DNA of 64,000 nucleotides from Oscheius tipulae (Eukaryota > Nematoda > Chromadorea > Rhabditida > Rhabditidae): NCBI GenBank assembly GCA_037178975.1, contig JASJZH010000005.1, positions 8,890,501-8,954,500 of the forward strand, read 5' to 3'. The notes under the pieces are model-generated. The model was not told where the DNA came from. It was given only the letters and a program-made list of their open reading frames with translations, and searched no databases. This document shows, piece by piece, positions 36,701 through 49,545 of the stretch. How positions within the stretch are numbered: the first letter of the stretch is position 1; every line of letters starts with the position of its first letter. The position numbers and the translations under genes are program-made.

Positions 36701-38388
36701 ATGCGAAAGAAGATGGTGACTCTCTGTTCGGGTGACGTCTCTCTACCGAGTTGTAGCTTCCAAGGAGAACTGCACTTTTTTAAGATTAAACTAAACGTAA
36801 GCCTCTTTTCTCTCCAAAACAAGCGTGTTTGAAGATTGTTCAAAACGGAGACCATATATGCATTTCGCTGGATGTCGAACGAGGCGAGGAGATTGACTCG
36901 CTCGTTCTCCTCGTCGAAATCCGCGTTGTAGTGGGACCTTTCGAGTTTTTCGTGAGTTTCTCTCCTTATTTCTGTGAAAGAGTGTCCGTTACAGATAGAC
37001 AAAGACATGCTGTCAAAGACGGAGCAGCTCTGGACAACAGGAATTCGCAAGTGTCGAGGCGCAGTCCTCGTACAGGCTCGTCTGCTCGATATTCTCCCGA
37101 CTTGCGATATCACACAGCCGAGTAGGCTCAGAAAAACACAAGTACTGGTCAGTTTTTGCTCGTTTTCCATGTAAAATACCCTATTTTAGTGTTACAATTC
37201 CGTCTACTACGTGGACATCGAGAGGCTAGCCGATATCGGAGGATATCTCTTCATAGAGTGGAAAAAAATCAAAGTATTTTAATATTTTTTCTGTTCCCTT
37301 TATTGAAAAATTCAGGATGAAGGCCAACCCAGAATAGTTTCTACGATAGACGAGCGAGATCTCGATGTCCTCTTTACGGCCGTCATCAAACATGACTTTA
37401 TTACCGTTCACAGGTTTATTCTTTTCCACTCTTCCTTAATTTTTCTTTGCTTGTTCAGACGAAACTATCTGCAGCTCTGCGAAATCGGCGAGAAATACAG
37501 AATCCTGCCGTTGTTGCGAGCCGTCGAACAGTTCCTCATGGACGCCCACATTCATCCAATGAGGAGGCTCGAGCTGTCCGTGGAGATGCGAATGGCCAGG
37601 CTCTACGATCTCGGCTTGAGACAGATGGGAGCACCACACATCGCTTTGAAAAAGGTACGTTGGATATTTTGTTGTCCGAATAAAACTGCTAGGCTCCAAA
37701 AAAAAAATTCCGCCTTTCCGACCAAGTTGAATTAGAGTTCGGCCCAGCCGGGCCTAATTGCCTGAGTCGACCAGCTGATGTCAGCTCGTTTGAAGTAGCG
37801 CTGATCCCGTCAAGATTTCCCATTTGTTGATGAAAAAAGCTTCAGAATAAGGATCCTCTTGCATCCTAAAGTTTTTCGGACTAGTTAAAGGCATAATTCC
37901 ATTATGGGTAAACGGTCTAACCGTGCGCCTTTTAGATTTGTATTTGCGGTGGGAAGTTAGAAACCAATTTTTTGCCAAAGTAGACGTATCAGGGGTGAAA
38001 TTTTGCCCAGAACGTTTGAACACACTTAGAAACGGAGAAATGAGTGAAGCACCGAAAAATGCAAAAAGAAATTGGAGATTAAGGATTTCTAACCCCGCCG
38101 TAAATTCGAATTCAAAAAAGCGCACAGTTTACCCGTAGTAACTGTCCCTTAAACGTCTTGAGCTAGCAATTTCTTCTGAACAAGCAAAGTAGACATGAGT
38201 TTATTGGCCAAATCGGGTTCATAGAAAATGTATGTACAGTGGTATCAAGGCTAGAAAAAAGTATATACAAGTGTCAGAGTTTTCAGCTACATCAGTATCT
38301 AGCCCAAAACGGAGAGAGTATCAACGACATCCATCCGAAACTGCTCTCAGCGCTCCAGATCAATCCCGACTACATTTGTATCTCGTAA
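36701..38388 (+). CDS. BTB-type protein (BTB plus BACK-like C-terminus)
   Basis: Seven exons: 36701-36796, 36835-36951, 36995-37147, 37190-37273, 37316-37413, 37459-37654, 38287-38388; phases close; 281 aa. The N-terminal beta-rich part (SFQGELHFFKIKLN, GDHICISLDV) resembles a MATH/TRAF-like domain as in nematode BATH proteins. The BTB fold is seen in VYYVDIERLADIGGYLFIEW, ERDLDVLFTAVIKHDFITVH and NYLQLCEIGEKYRILPLLRA, followed by helical BACK-like text. Such proteins are usually cullin-3 adaptors. The BTB N-terminal strands are weak, so the domain call rests mainly on the C-terminal half. Five introns are 38-45 nt; the sixth is 632 nt. The start follows atcag by 3 nt, and AATAAA overlaps the stop region (38387-38392). 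Confidence 0.7.
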
Positions 38389-38465
38389 TAAATGCCTCTT
38401 CCCACCTTTTTCTTCAACGCATCTTCTTCAGGCTCTCGTATTCCTACAATTCTCTCAAATTTCAA

Positions 38466-39569
<1,104 letters not shown>

Positions 39570-40082
39570 GGCTAACTAACCCTGAAATGGAAGAAAATGT
39601 CGTTGATCTCAAAGAAAAATGTACGCTTGGAGTAAGAAGGGCTTCCCTTTCGTGATGTACTGAAATCCTGTTGGCTTGCAAAGGGCCGAATTTGGTTCGC
39701 GTTCAGAAACCTGGGTTATCGAAACCAGAATATGTCACTTGGGCTAATTTTGAGCGCTTCTCATGCCAAAATACCATCTTATAGGCTTCCACAACAGTGA
39801 CTAAGGCTGAATGTGTCAATTTTTGAAGAAAATTGCTTGGAGAGGCATAACTTTTATCGGATTGTTAATCGACATCGTATACCCTTGCTCAAAAGGACTT
39901 ATTTGGGGAGATTGTTGGAAGAAAGCACGAAAAATATGACCAGGTCAGGCGTCACATGCTGAAGCAGCGTCTATTTCTGGCTACGGTAGCTGGAATACGT
40001 AACGGCCTCCCTTTTACCAAATGAATCTCCGCTTTTCAGGCCCTTTTCCCCGTTCCCTGACATAAAAAAAATAGCTTCCAGG
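39570..40082. other. divergent promoter region, AMMECR1 and UQCC1
   Basis: The 513-nt gap separates two head-to-head genes and should hold both promoters. No repeat of the families described here was noticed; no TATA box stands out. Confidence 0.4.
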
Positions 40083-42333
40083 ATGTTCCGGCGTCATCTG
40101 ACGAGGCTCGCCACCCAGCCAGTGGCATTTCGGGCCAATATAGCCAAGTTCAGCTCGGCTGAATCGTCGCCGAACCCGGTATGATCCATTTTCACGGTTT
40201 TCATTATAAAAAATCATGCAGAACGCGAAAAATATGGACCAGCTGGCCCAAGAAATCCTCTCCGCTCCGGAATCCAAAGTCCCGAAGAAGTTGGCACGCC
40301 TTGCCGCGGCTCTGAAACTGAAATTCGGCAAAGACACCATGGATCCGACCCTGAAATCGGTCAGTTCTTTGTATTTTTTTTGTAAACAAGGGTAGTCGTC
40401 GTATCTTGTAACCTGTCAAATTCTCACCGTAGGAACGTTACCCTTGTCTTTTTCTGTTCCAAAAATCGAGGAGTTGCGATGGCCATATCGCAACCTTAAG
40501 GCTCTCAATCAGCTGTTTAGGCTCGATCGAGGACTATCACTAGAAAAAGTAAACCTCTTTCTTCAATCAAAGCTTATTCAGTCTTGGGACTTCAAAAATC
40601 CAACAATTATACGATAAACAGGGGAAAATCAACACGAAGTTGCAACCAGAGGAAAAAAGTCCCTAACTGACAGAACGAGAGAAAATTATCTAAACGGTCG
40701 CGTTCCGCGCGTAAAATGGTTACGGTGGCGTGACGTTGAAAAGTGAAATTTGGCGGGAAGGACGAAAACGGTTGTAGCGGTTTTAGGCAGGATAACGAGA
40801 ATAAAATATCATAGAAATACAAGCTATGTGACAGCTTGTTGAAGAAGTTTGCCATCCACGGGGATCGAACACGGATCGTCTGGTTCAAAATGGCGCCTCT
40901 TAGCATTATACCAAGTTTCTCGATGATACTTTGTGGGGCCAAAAGCATCACAGTTACACAACTGAAACCGATGAAATCCTAATTTTACAGCTGCTGGACA
41001 GCGCATCAGCCAAGCTATACTACAATTGTGCCGACAATTACAACTATGTGCAGCTGTGTGAAAGTTTCGGCCTCCCGGATTACATGTCCTCCTGGTTCAA
41101 GTTAACTCTTCTTCATGAATGGTAAGCTGTTTCTTATTGCCTAAAAATTGTTTTCAGGATGGTTTTACTGCGGTTACATACCTCGCTGGATGCCCAGGCT
41201 TATCTCCGACTGAAAAGAGGCCTTCTCTCCTCAATGTGGATGGATATCGATAAGAGGCTCGAAATTGTTGGGGTGAGTCTTCTGTAGTTTTCTTTCTTCA
41301 ATTCTCTACCGGTAAATCGTTGGCAAACATTAGAAAGCAGACCGCGAGACTAGAAAATCTTCCAAAAATTTCCTTTCTGACTGATTACGGTGACGGGACG
41401 TTGAAAAGTGAAATTTGTTGGGAAGGATGAAATTCGGTTGCAGAGGTTTTAGATAGGATAACGAGTTACGCAATGATTCGAACATTCTCTCAATATGTTT
41501 TCGCGTGAGAAACTCCCATAAAATGTGAAAATGGGCCCGCATATCACACAAATTAGCAAACTTTATCTGTTTTGCTCTGATACGACTAGATCTCTTCAGA
41601 TATTTCTTGGTTTTCTCGATTATCGTTACCCAGAATTGCCTTTTTAAGCTAGTATTCTTCTAAACGGGTCAAAATATCACTTAAAGACCCTTTCCCATGC
41701 ATTTTTCTGCTCAAAATAGCTTGTTCAAAAACTTTGTCGCCAGGGAGGATTGAACATTGATCGTCTGGTTTGAGACGACGCCTCTTACCAATACACCAAA
41801 ATAGTACTTTACAGTAGTTTTTTTAGGACCTATTCTAGATTTTTTTCTTGGAAAATCCGGAGAGCGGTTAATCTAACCTAAAATCGAACCCGCGGTCTCA
41901 CGTGTTCAAACCCTTAGTCTCTACAATTGGCCCCTGGTAGCTTTTTCAATAACTTCCGTCTTTCCAGAACGAGATCAATCAAGTGCTCTCATCCAAATCA
42001 GACGTCGGTCACATGCACGGCCTCCACATCCAGACATTTTTAGAATATGACGAAGTTTGTTTTCGCCCCCCTCTCCCATAATCACCAAATTCAGGGATTT
42101 CTAAGTGACGATCGTGCTCTCGCGGCGGCAATCTGGCGTTGCCTCTACATGGAGCGCAGCTGCGACCCGGTCCATCTTCTTAAAGTCGTCACGTATATGC
42201 GTTCAACGGTAGCCTATTTTACTGCCTAAAAAAAGCAGAATTTAAGGTGGCCTGGCTGGACACCCTCGACATTAATGATATCCTCGTGGATGGAATTAAG
42301 GAATGGAAACAGGTCATGCCGAAGCAACGATAA
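40083..42333 (+). CDS. UQCC1: ubiquinol-cytochrome c reductase assembly chaperone UQCC1/CBP3
   Basis: Seven exons: 40083-40178, 40222-40359, 40991-41121, 41158-41272, 41968-42054, 42095-42208, 42247-42333; phases close; 255 aa. Residues 1-30 are Arg/Ser-rich without acids (MFRRHLTRLATQPVAFRANI), a mitochondrial presequence. The Ubiq_cyt_C_chap domain is recognisable by SSWFKLTLLHEWMVLLRLH, MWMDIDKRLEIV, FLEYDEGFLSDDRALAAAIW and VVTYMRSTVAWLDTLDINDI. UQCC1 (yeast Cbp3) binds newly made cytochrome b for complex III assembly. It is a little shorter than the human protein. The intron at 41122-41157 is only 36 nt. Introns 2 and 4 contain homologous repeat blocks. Confidence 0.93.
40690..40920 (-). 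repeat. repeat block with tRNA-like end (UQCC1 intron 2)
   Basis: Contains acgttgaaaagtgaaatttg followed by gcgggaaggac, and then a minus-strand tRNA-like unit at 40857-40920 (TGGTATAATGCTAAGAGGCG and GTGTTCGATCCCCGTGG). The same order occurs in intron 4 of this gene. Confidence 0.6.
41330..41930 (-). repeat. homologous repeat block with tRNA-like units (UQCC1 intron 4)
   Basis: Shares acgttgaaaagtgaaatttg, ggaaggatgaaattcggttg and ataggataacgag with intron 2, then a tRNA-like unit at 41743-41805 (aggattgaacattgatcgtc, tggtttgagacg) and a second one at 41880-41930 (aaaatcgaacccgcggtctc). Confidence 0.6.
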
Positions 42334-42422
42334 CCTCTTTGTTAAATTTGAGACGGGTACAAGTAGTTAAGCTAGTTTAGGATCCATTAAATCGTGCCGG
42401 CCTTAATAAAAAGAATATTTAT

Positions 42423-45400
42423 TTAATTGTCCTGCTCGGTGCGAAGCCTGGAATCTACATCGGGATGCCAAAGATCCAGAGCCAAAGAGAGCTTGAAAGA
42501 CGAAGAAGAGGCACCGTCGAAGAGCATCGAGTGCTCGAAACTCGGGTCCCAGACGATGAATTTACCGGTTTTCCAGCCGCGCTGGTCGTGACCGACTCTG
42601 AAATAATGGGGCGTTTATAGCTGAGCTCATAGAAATGTCTGTCATTTTGACAGGGATTATTAACTGAAAATGACATGATTCAATCAAGGGAAGAAAGAGT
42701 AATCTCGTACTGACATGGGACAGAGACAGCCTACAGTGACCGGGTAACAGACAGAGTGACATTACAATTTGACGTGAACAGGCAAGGAAAGACAAGGGCG
42801 TCGGGACAGGGAGCGAAGTTGACATGATAGGAGGTTGACTCTGAGTCGGTAAAGTTTTACGGTGGCCGGTCAAAGACATCGGTTTTCGAATAAGACAACT
42901 ACAAGACGAGGGGCTAGTATGGGCATGTTGGCAAGAGGAGTTGAAAGAGACAAAGGAGATGGGGCACGTCACGACGTGTAACTTGCTAAGATGACAGTGA
43001 CAGTTGGAAGAAGCAAGAAGAGACAGATTGTCATGGTCTGAATATGAAAGAAAACTGGCAGAGAATTTACGTCCTGTGAAGAGATTAGAGTCAGTTTCAG
43101 AGTTGACACCAGGTTGGTGATAGGGACTGCCTAAAGGGGACAGCTGGAGATGTGTACAGATAAATGTCTAGGTAAGACACAACGCCAAGAGATGCCAGAA
43201 ATCGTTGAGAGGATGGCCGACACAGGCTCGAAGAGACAAGGATGGATAGGGACGCTTCTAAGCAGAACAGACACCGGAAGACAGGAATAGTTAAAGACAC
43301 ATGGTAGGAGGCTAGTTGATTGGATCGGAGAAGGCGACGGTAACGGAGTAGTACAGAGGAAGTCAGGCAATTGTCCAAATGATCAAAGAACATGATGGAA
43401 AATCTGTTAGAGGGAATTGGAAGATACACAGTGGTGGTGACACGTTGACATATTTGAAAAGAGGTAGTCTGAGATGGAAGTCATATCTTTCGTAGACCGA
43501 TATTCTCTCAATCCCTACCGTATCCTGGCTTCCGAGGGCACAACAAGACCCAGTTCCGCTCGAAGTTCCGTGTTCGACGGGCCGCAATGAGGTAGGATCT
43601 GGGTTCCGGAGGTCAAGACCGATAGGAACATCTGAAAAAGACCCATTTCCTGTCTATTCTGACGGCAACTTACGTCCGATTTGGTCACATTACTCTGCAG
43701 TTTGAATTCGGTCAACATGGCGCAAGTTTGCGGGGTTAGCTGGCAGTTTTCTTCGTCGAAGTGCCCATTATGCATCAAGCGGAAAGCCTTCCAGTCTCCG
43801 TCTACCGTAATCTCGTCGTTCATCTCGACCCACTCGTCCTGCTCCTCGTTCCAGACCTTAAGAGCCTCAGCTCGGATAGCCACCCAGTTCCTCTCGAGAG
43901 ACTTCAGATGTTTGGAGTAACCGGTCTGGTCCACAGTCCACCAAGGTCTTCCGGTCAGGCCCTCCATATTGTACATGGATCGTTGCTGGGCTGAGAGGAA
44001 GAGGCCTGAGAGGGATACAGTTTATGGTTTGCAGGATTCATACCAAGATCGGCTCCTTTCTCATAGACAACATAAGCTTCGGACTCTCTTCCCAACATGG
44101 TAAGACCGTGGCCCAACTGGTAGTAGAATCTGTGATGTTCCGTTAGTCTAGTAGTCTTTTCTCTTACTTGGCATCGACGATGTCGTCTCCTCCATGCCGG
44201 AGCCCTCTCCTCATATAGGTCACTCCTCCCTCGATGTCCTGATCACAGACTTTCAAAATGTAACCGTAGTAGGCGAGAGCGACGGCGTTGTTACTGTCGA
44301 CATCAATGATCTGAAATTCATAGTAAGTTCCAGTACCGAGTAGAAGGGGGCACCAGCTTGTTTCCAAAAGCGCAGTCGGTTAGAGCTCCGATTACGGTAT
44401 CGTAGAAGCCGGATTCAATCCCCGCGTGCGATAGGGGTCTCTTTTTATTTATTTTTTTTTATCTCTCTGCCCTCCTGTCTCAATCTTTCTATATTTCTAT
44501 CATTGTCTTTGTTTATCTGTTTTTGTTTCTCTATCTCTCCATCTCCCTGTCTCCTTATTCCCCTGTCCCTCTATCTCTCTGCCACACTGTTTCCCTGTAT
44601 ACTCACATCCTTGAAGACCCTTCTCGCGTCGTCGTATCTCTTCATCATGAGGAATGTTAGTCCAATATCGGTCTGAAGCTTGGTTTCCTCTGGAAATCGG
44701 TCGATCAGGGCCCGTTGGGCCCTAAGACAGCGGTGCATTTGACCACGGAATCGGGATTTCTCCACCAATCTGGAGGCGGCTTGTCTGAACCAAGAAAAAT
44801 GGCATGGACACGCCGAGAAAGTACCTATAGAGAGCGTCCGGCGTCTCATCGTTGTCCAGGACCTGCTCGTACTCTCGGATAGCCAGATCCGCATCCTTTT
44901 CGGTGGCCGTGTACTCACTTCGAATGTCATAGGCCCGACCCTTTCCGAAATGGGCTCTGGGAGAGTCGGGATTGGTCCTCAGAACTGAGTCGAAGAGGCT
45001 GAGGGCAGCTTCGTAGTCGTGCTAAAACTCTGTTGTCATCCGTAGTAACAAAATCCGTAGTGCACCAACTCTTAGTCATGTCGGTACGCAGAGTCGAAAA
45101 ATAAGCTGCGTATCGTATTTCATGATCAGAGAGTTGGTGCAGCGGCTTTGGAAGTATCAAACAGCCAAAGAGTCGGCGCCATCTTGAAGTGCTGTTACGG
45201 CATTTTCAGATCCCAGCTGCGCACCAACTCTTATCCATAGTCTTCGATATGTAAAGAGACCAGCTGCGTATCGAAGTCCTTGGACTGGAGTTGGTGCGCA
45301 GCAGAATGTCCAAAAATTTCGTTCAGCACACCGCCAGTTGTCTGCAAAGAACAACCCACAGCAAAACATTTATTAGCGAGAACGAAGGATACAGAATCAG

Positions 45401-48400
45401 GTAAAAAAAAAGCCGAGAGTTAACCCGTAAGGACACTGCGTGCACATATAAAAACCTAGAAAGACTACCCGAACAAACACTCTCTCTACAACTCTGATCG
45501 AACACGTCGTCTCGACTTTTTCTTCACCTTCTCAACGAGCGAATCGGCTCGGTCGAGCTCGTCTCGATGTCGGTGATCGTCTCGGTTGGTGATGGCGTGA
45601 CGCTTATAGGCTTCCCTACCGGAGGATCTGAAAACTGAAAAATAAACGCTGCGACTGCGGTACAAAGGGTTTTGGGTTCAATTCTCGCACTTAATAACAA
45701 TTTATTTTTGCTGTTTTTCGGAACCAAGACAGCTTCTTCGGGTTTTCCGATGTTCTGCAGCGTTGTGGAGCAGACCAAGGACTACAACTTTGCAGAGCGT
45801 CGGAAAGATCAAATATACTATTTTAAACACGAAAACGTGCGTAAAAGAAAATTCTAATGGTACCGTGCTGCGCACCAACTCTCAAACCATGGGCGTAAAT
45901 ACACAGATGGTTTTTTCGAATCTGGCTGCATGTCGACCACTGTCAAGCGTTAGTGGCTAGTTTAGAATACGGTATCACCCTTCAATATATACTCTTACCT
46001 GTACTTTTTCAGAGCAATGATCTCCATGACCGGTTCCTCCTTCAGTTCTGGCACGCTATTTTCCTGATCTTCATTCTCGTCATCCTCATCCTCATCATCG
46101 TCCGGGTTGGAGTCCTCGTACTCTTCGATCTGGGCCTTGGTCATGACACGATATCTCTTCGATGAGGACGACTCTCCCTGTGAGAACATTCCACTGTTTG
46201 GAAACTGAACTTACCCTCTTTCTCTTGAGCAGTTCCTTCCTTGGCTCTGCTGTGTTAGCCGGCGGACAGTTCTTTCTCCGACATTCTCTTTCTGGGGCAG
46301 AGGCTGTGATTTTCCTGAAAAACATTTTACACAAACGGTTACTTTCATCTCTCCGTCTCTCCGTCTCTCTGTTTCCCTATCCCTTTGTCTCTCTGTCTCA
46401 TTGTGTCGCTATCATTCTGATTCTCTGTCTCTCGCACTCTGCTTTCCCGCTTCTCTGTCTCTATGTCTACCTGCTAGAATGCTTCCTCCTCTCCTTCTTC
46501 TGCCTCTGTGGAACTTTTTCTTCTTCCTCATCCTTTTCTTCCTCAGCTTCTTCCACCTGCTCTGCCTCCGCCTCTTTATCTTTCTCCTCTTCCTCTTCCT
46601 CCTCCTTCTCTTCTTCATCTTCTTCAACATCCTCTACTTCGACCCTCTTAGATGCTCTCCTTTGTCTTGGAGGTGGATCAGGCTGTCTTTCTTCCTCTTC
46701 TTCCTCGTCCTCTTCGTCTATTACTTTTTTCGCCTTTCGTTCCCGTTTCCTCTGTTTCTTTAGAACAACTTCCTTCTCTTCCTCGTCATCTTCGTCTTCC
46801 TGCTTGTCCTCAGTCGCTGTCTTCACCATCTCCTGTACTTTCTTCATATTGCTCTCGATCTTCTTCCTCAAGCCGGCAAACAACTGGGATCCGAGTTCTT
46901 GATTGTCATCGTCGTCTTCATCATCGGCTGAATGAGAAAGAAGTTATATCAAAATTTTGCGCATCAACTCTAAACCGTGGGCAGCGATACGCAGCGAAAG
47001 CTTCGAGATGCAGCTGCGTATTGACCACCAAAGGTAAGAGCTGGTGCGCAGCATTGGTGGGGGCTTACCGCTTTGGACAGGTTCATGACGATGGTGAGCC
47101 TCCTGGTGTATCCTATCCTTCGCTCTTTGAGGTGGCGGGTGATGTGTATTTTCTCTGAATCAGTCTCTATGAACCTGTTCCTATCAAATCTACAGATAGA
47201 GAGTGAGACAAAGAGACAGAAGACAAAAAGACAGAAAGAGAGAGACAGAGAAAATGAGACGAAGAGACAAAGAGACAGTAAGAGATAGCGACAGAGAGAC
47301 TAAAAGACAGAGACACTCACTTTGCTGCCCTCCTCTGCTGTTCAGCTACTTCGTCTATATTGTCGGCGACGTCGTCATCAAAATCAACTGAACCGTCCCC
47401 GTCGAGATCTGTATCCTTTCTCATACCCTTGATCACTTAATGGACATACCAACAGCTAATTCGGCAATCTCCTTGGCTGAGAAAACTGTATATAAAGATC
47501 CACATAAGAACATAAAAACTAGAAGAACAGCCCATGCCCGGGCTCCGCCCTTCGTGACCGAGTAGTCGACTTTGGGGACGGGTGTGGTCAAAGCCACAGT
47601 CATCGGATGGGCTCCGGACACTGAAAATGGCTGATTTTTTTTTTTTTTTACAACATGGCTGTCCGCGGCCATTTTTGAATTTCGATTTTTGGGCGGGAAC
47701 TTTGAAATTTATGACTACATGTCTGCTTACAACTTTTCGGACTTTTTCACTCATTTTCATGTTTTTTAAGCGGGTTAAAATAATTTATTAAGATTGCCCC
47801 TAGGAAGTCTATTTGAACGTTAAAAATACTGAGAACATTTGATACACAAATATAAATATTTTTATGGCACCTTTTACTTTTTTTTCTATATCTTCCTCTA
47901 TATTTGTAACGTTCAAGTAAACTTGCCTAGTGGAGTCGTTTTTAATGCCGAGTCGAGTAAGCACAAAAAATCATAAAAATTGATGAAAAGCCGTGAAATA
48001 TCGCAAAAGAACAAAATCCCGAATAAATTTCAAAAACCTCGCCAAAAATAAAAAAAAAGCGCGTGGTGTAGAAATTCCAAAAGAATTCACTCCAGCTCTC
48101 ATCCAGACAGTACAGGCTGGACGTCGCGACGCTATGTCGTTGAGATTTTCCGTTCTGGAGAGACGTCCTTCGTGACCGGATCGAGCCATTTTGGGGCGGT
48201 CGGAGCATGACGTCCGGATACCGACTGGCCAGCTCTTTCTGCCAATCGGTTCCGACATAGGCCGAGAATCGCCGGTCCATAGACTACAGCTAGGTTAGAT
48301 GAGCGAGAGAGTACAGGAAGAGATGGTGGTTTTTGCGATTCGAGAGGATAAGGTGAGCCCGCGACCGAGAGCCTATCAGACTCAAATATTTGCAAAGTCG

Positions 48401-49014
48401 CGCCTCCGAGATTTTGCAATTATTGAGCATTAGATCCCGTCGATGCCTTTGTCTTTTTGATTGGGTCTTCACACTGGTTCTAAGCTAAACCACGGCTTCT
48501 TCGGATGACCTACTTTGACGGTTTGGGGTACGAAAAGTGGCAGGTTAGGTCAGTCAACAGAGACAAAACTGCATTTTTGTGAACTTTGCAGGAGAACGAC
48601 CATGTGAATTAGAAATCAGATCAAAGTTTTGAGGCAAGCCTTCCAATCAGAATCAGCTTGCACCTGCCTCTAAATCGACTATATGCAAAAGGCAGGGCGA
48701 TGAAATCAGATGCTCATTAGCAGAAGGAAGTCTCGGTCTTTTCGAAAGAGAATCAGGATAAGATGGGCGGCAGAGATTAGATCTGCTCGTGAGGGCTTAA
48801 ATGTGATCTCAGAAGCTCCAGATCTCAAGGTTTACGTTAAGAGAGTGCATAACGATGCAGCTGGATTCCGAGTGTAAAGAACTACCGACTAGAACTCATA
48901 ACTGGTGCTCATTCACAGCTGAGGGGAGGACTCACCAGAAGACTGCTGTTTTCTGAAGGGCGGCCGTTGTGGAGGAGCCAGTGTCGCTGTGCCATTGGCC
49001 ACCTTCGTGGTCAT
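42423..49014 (-). CDS. ASPH: aspartyl/asparaginyl beta-hydroxylase (ASPH)
   Basis: Fifteen exons (minus): 48936-49014, 47450-47620, 47321-47408, 47069-47154, 46471-46927, 46215-46314, 45999-46177, 45528-45627, 44825-45021, 44607-44784, 44168-44310, 44044-44129, 43674-44005, 43519-43631, 42423-42597; phases all close; 827 aa. A short cytosolic N-terminus precedes one membrane span (WAVLLVFMFLCGSLYTVF, about 56-73), an EF-hand-like loop (DLDGDGSVDFDD), a long Glu/Lys-rich luminal region, a TPR region (LDRADSLVEKHDYEAALSLF), and the hydroxylase domain (RPWWTVDQTGY, LERNW, ILPHCGPSNTELRAELGLVV, FEHSMLFDGA, LDLWHPD). His in PHCGPSN and in FEHS match the Fe(II) ligands. The enzyme hydroxylates Asp/Asn in EGF-like domains in the ER with 2-oxoglutarate. 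A Lys stands where mammals have Arg before the last strand (SFKLSLALDLWHP). Introns hold several hairpin and tRNA-like repeats. Confidence 0.93.
44366..44580 (+). repeat. tRNA-SINE with CTGTCTCT low-complexity tail (ASPH intron)
   Basis: Plus-strand head: AGCGCAGTCGGTTAGAGCTC, CGATTACGG, then CCGGATTCAATCCCCGC; then a T-rich linker (tctctttttatttattt) and about 130 nt of ctctctgccctcctgtctc-type repeat. It is the clearest complete copy of the composite. Confidence 0.65.
45055..45305. repeat. two TGCGCACCAACTC hairpins in tandem (ASPH intron)
   Basis: Copy 1, 45058-45142: gtgcaccaactcttagtcat, tacgcag, ctgcgtatcg, and gagagttggtgcagc. Copy 2, 45215-45305: agctgcgcaccaactcttat, cagctgcgtatcgaag, and ggagttggtgcgcagc. 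Each is an imperfect palindrome with nested inner arms. Confidence 0.7.
45640..45960. repeat. cluster: tRNA-like unit, GCAAAGTTGTAG hairpin, TGCGCACCAACTC end (ASPH intron)
   Basis: 45640-45700 has a B-box-like GGGTTCAATTCTC; 45715-45830 has gttttccgatgttctgcagc and ctacaactttgcagagcgtc; 45868 onward starts gtgctgcgcaccaactctca. Three repeat families occur within about 320 bp. Confidence 0.6.
46955..47057. repeat. TGCGCACCAACTC hairpin (ASPH intron)
   Basis: Left ttttgcgcatcaactctaaa, inner gatacgcagcgaaagcttcg, right gagctggtgcgcagc. About 100 bp, imperfect palindrome. Confidence 0.6.
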
Positions 49015-49254
49015 CTCGTGCTGTGTTTTTCGGGACTAGGACGACGACTCACAGACAACGCAACTCCTCATTGACTTGGCCGATCGCTCGATCGCTGCAA
49101 CTGACTCTCTTGCGGGGGGACAGCCGGAGGGCAAAAATAAGACGAAGGGAAGTAGGGAAAGAGTATACTGCTTTGCTTTTCTTTTGTCACCTATTTCAGT
49201 TTTTGAGTTTGGGAATGGGCGGCAACTCTAATGGAAGTCCACTTAATAAATAGC

Positions 49255-49545
49255 ACTTTTGGCCTTAAGACGGCATTTTCGGTCTTATGATGTTCTGCAA
49301 AATTGTAGAACATATTCAGGGCTACAACTTTGTCGAATGTTGAAAACCTGAAAAATGTCATCGTGGAAGCGAAACTGGTCTATCTATGATATGTCGTACT
49401 GTTTTTATCGTGGCAAGCCCCAATTTGGCTCAAGACGACATATTCGGGTTTTTCGTCGTTCTGCAAAGTTGTAGAGCTCATCAAGGACTACAACTTTGTA
49501 GAATATCGAAAATACTGGAAATGCCGTCTTGATCCCGCTAAATTA
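49255..49545. repeat. two palindromic hairpin repeats
   Basis: Copy 1: cttaagacggcattttcggt, tgatgttctgcaaaattgta, mirrored ctacaactttgtcgaatgtt. Copy 2: caagacgacatattcgggtt, cgttctgcaaagttgtagag, mirrored ctacaactttgtagaatatc, ending cgtcttgatcccg. Full-length units with the outer AAGACGGCAT/ATGCCGTCTT arms. Confidence 0.65.

Noticed and set aside
46162-46902. Long Ser/Leu-rich plus-strand open frame
   Set aside because: Antisense shadow of the Glu/Lys-rich ASPH exon.
47942-48280. Minus-strand open frame starting MDRRFSAYVGTDWQ
   Set aside because: Considered as the first ASPH exon, but no donor in the needed phase was found; the exon 48936-49014 gives a proper start, donor and phase 1. 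It may still be an alternative exon.
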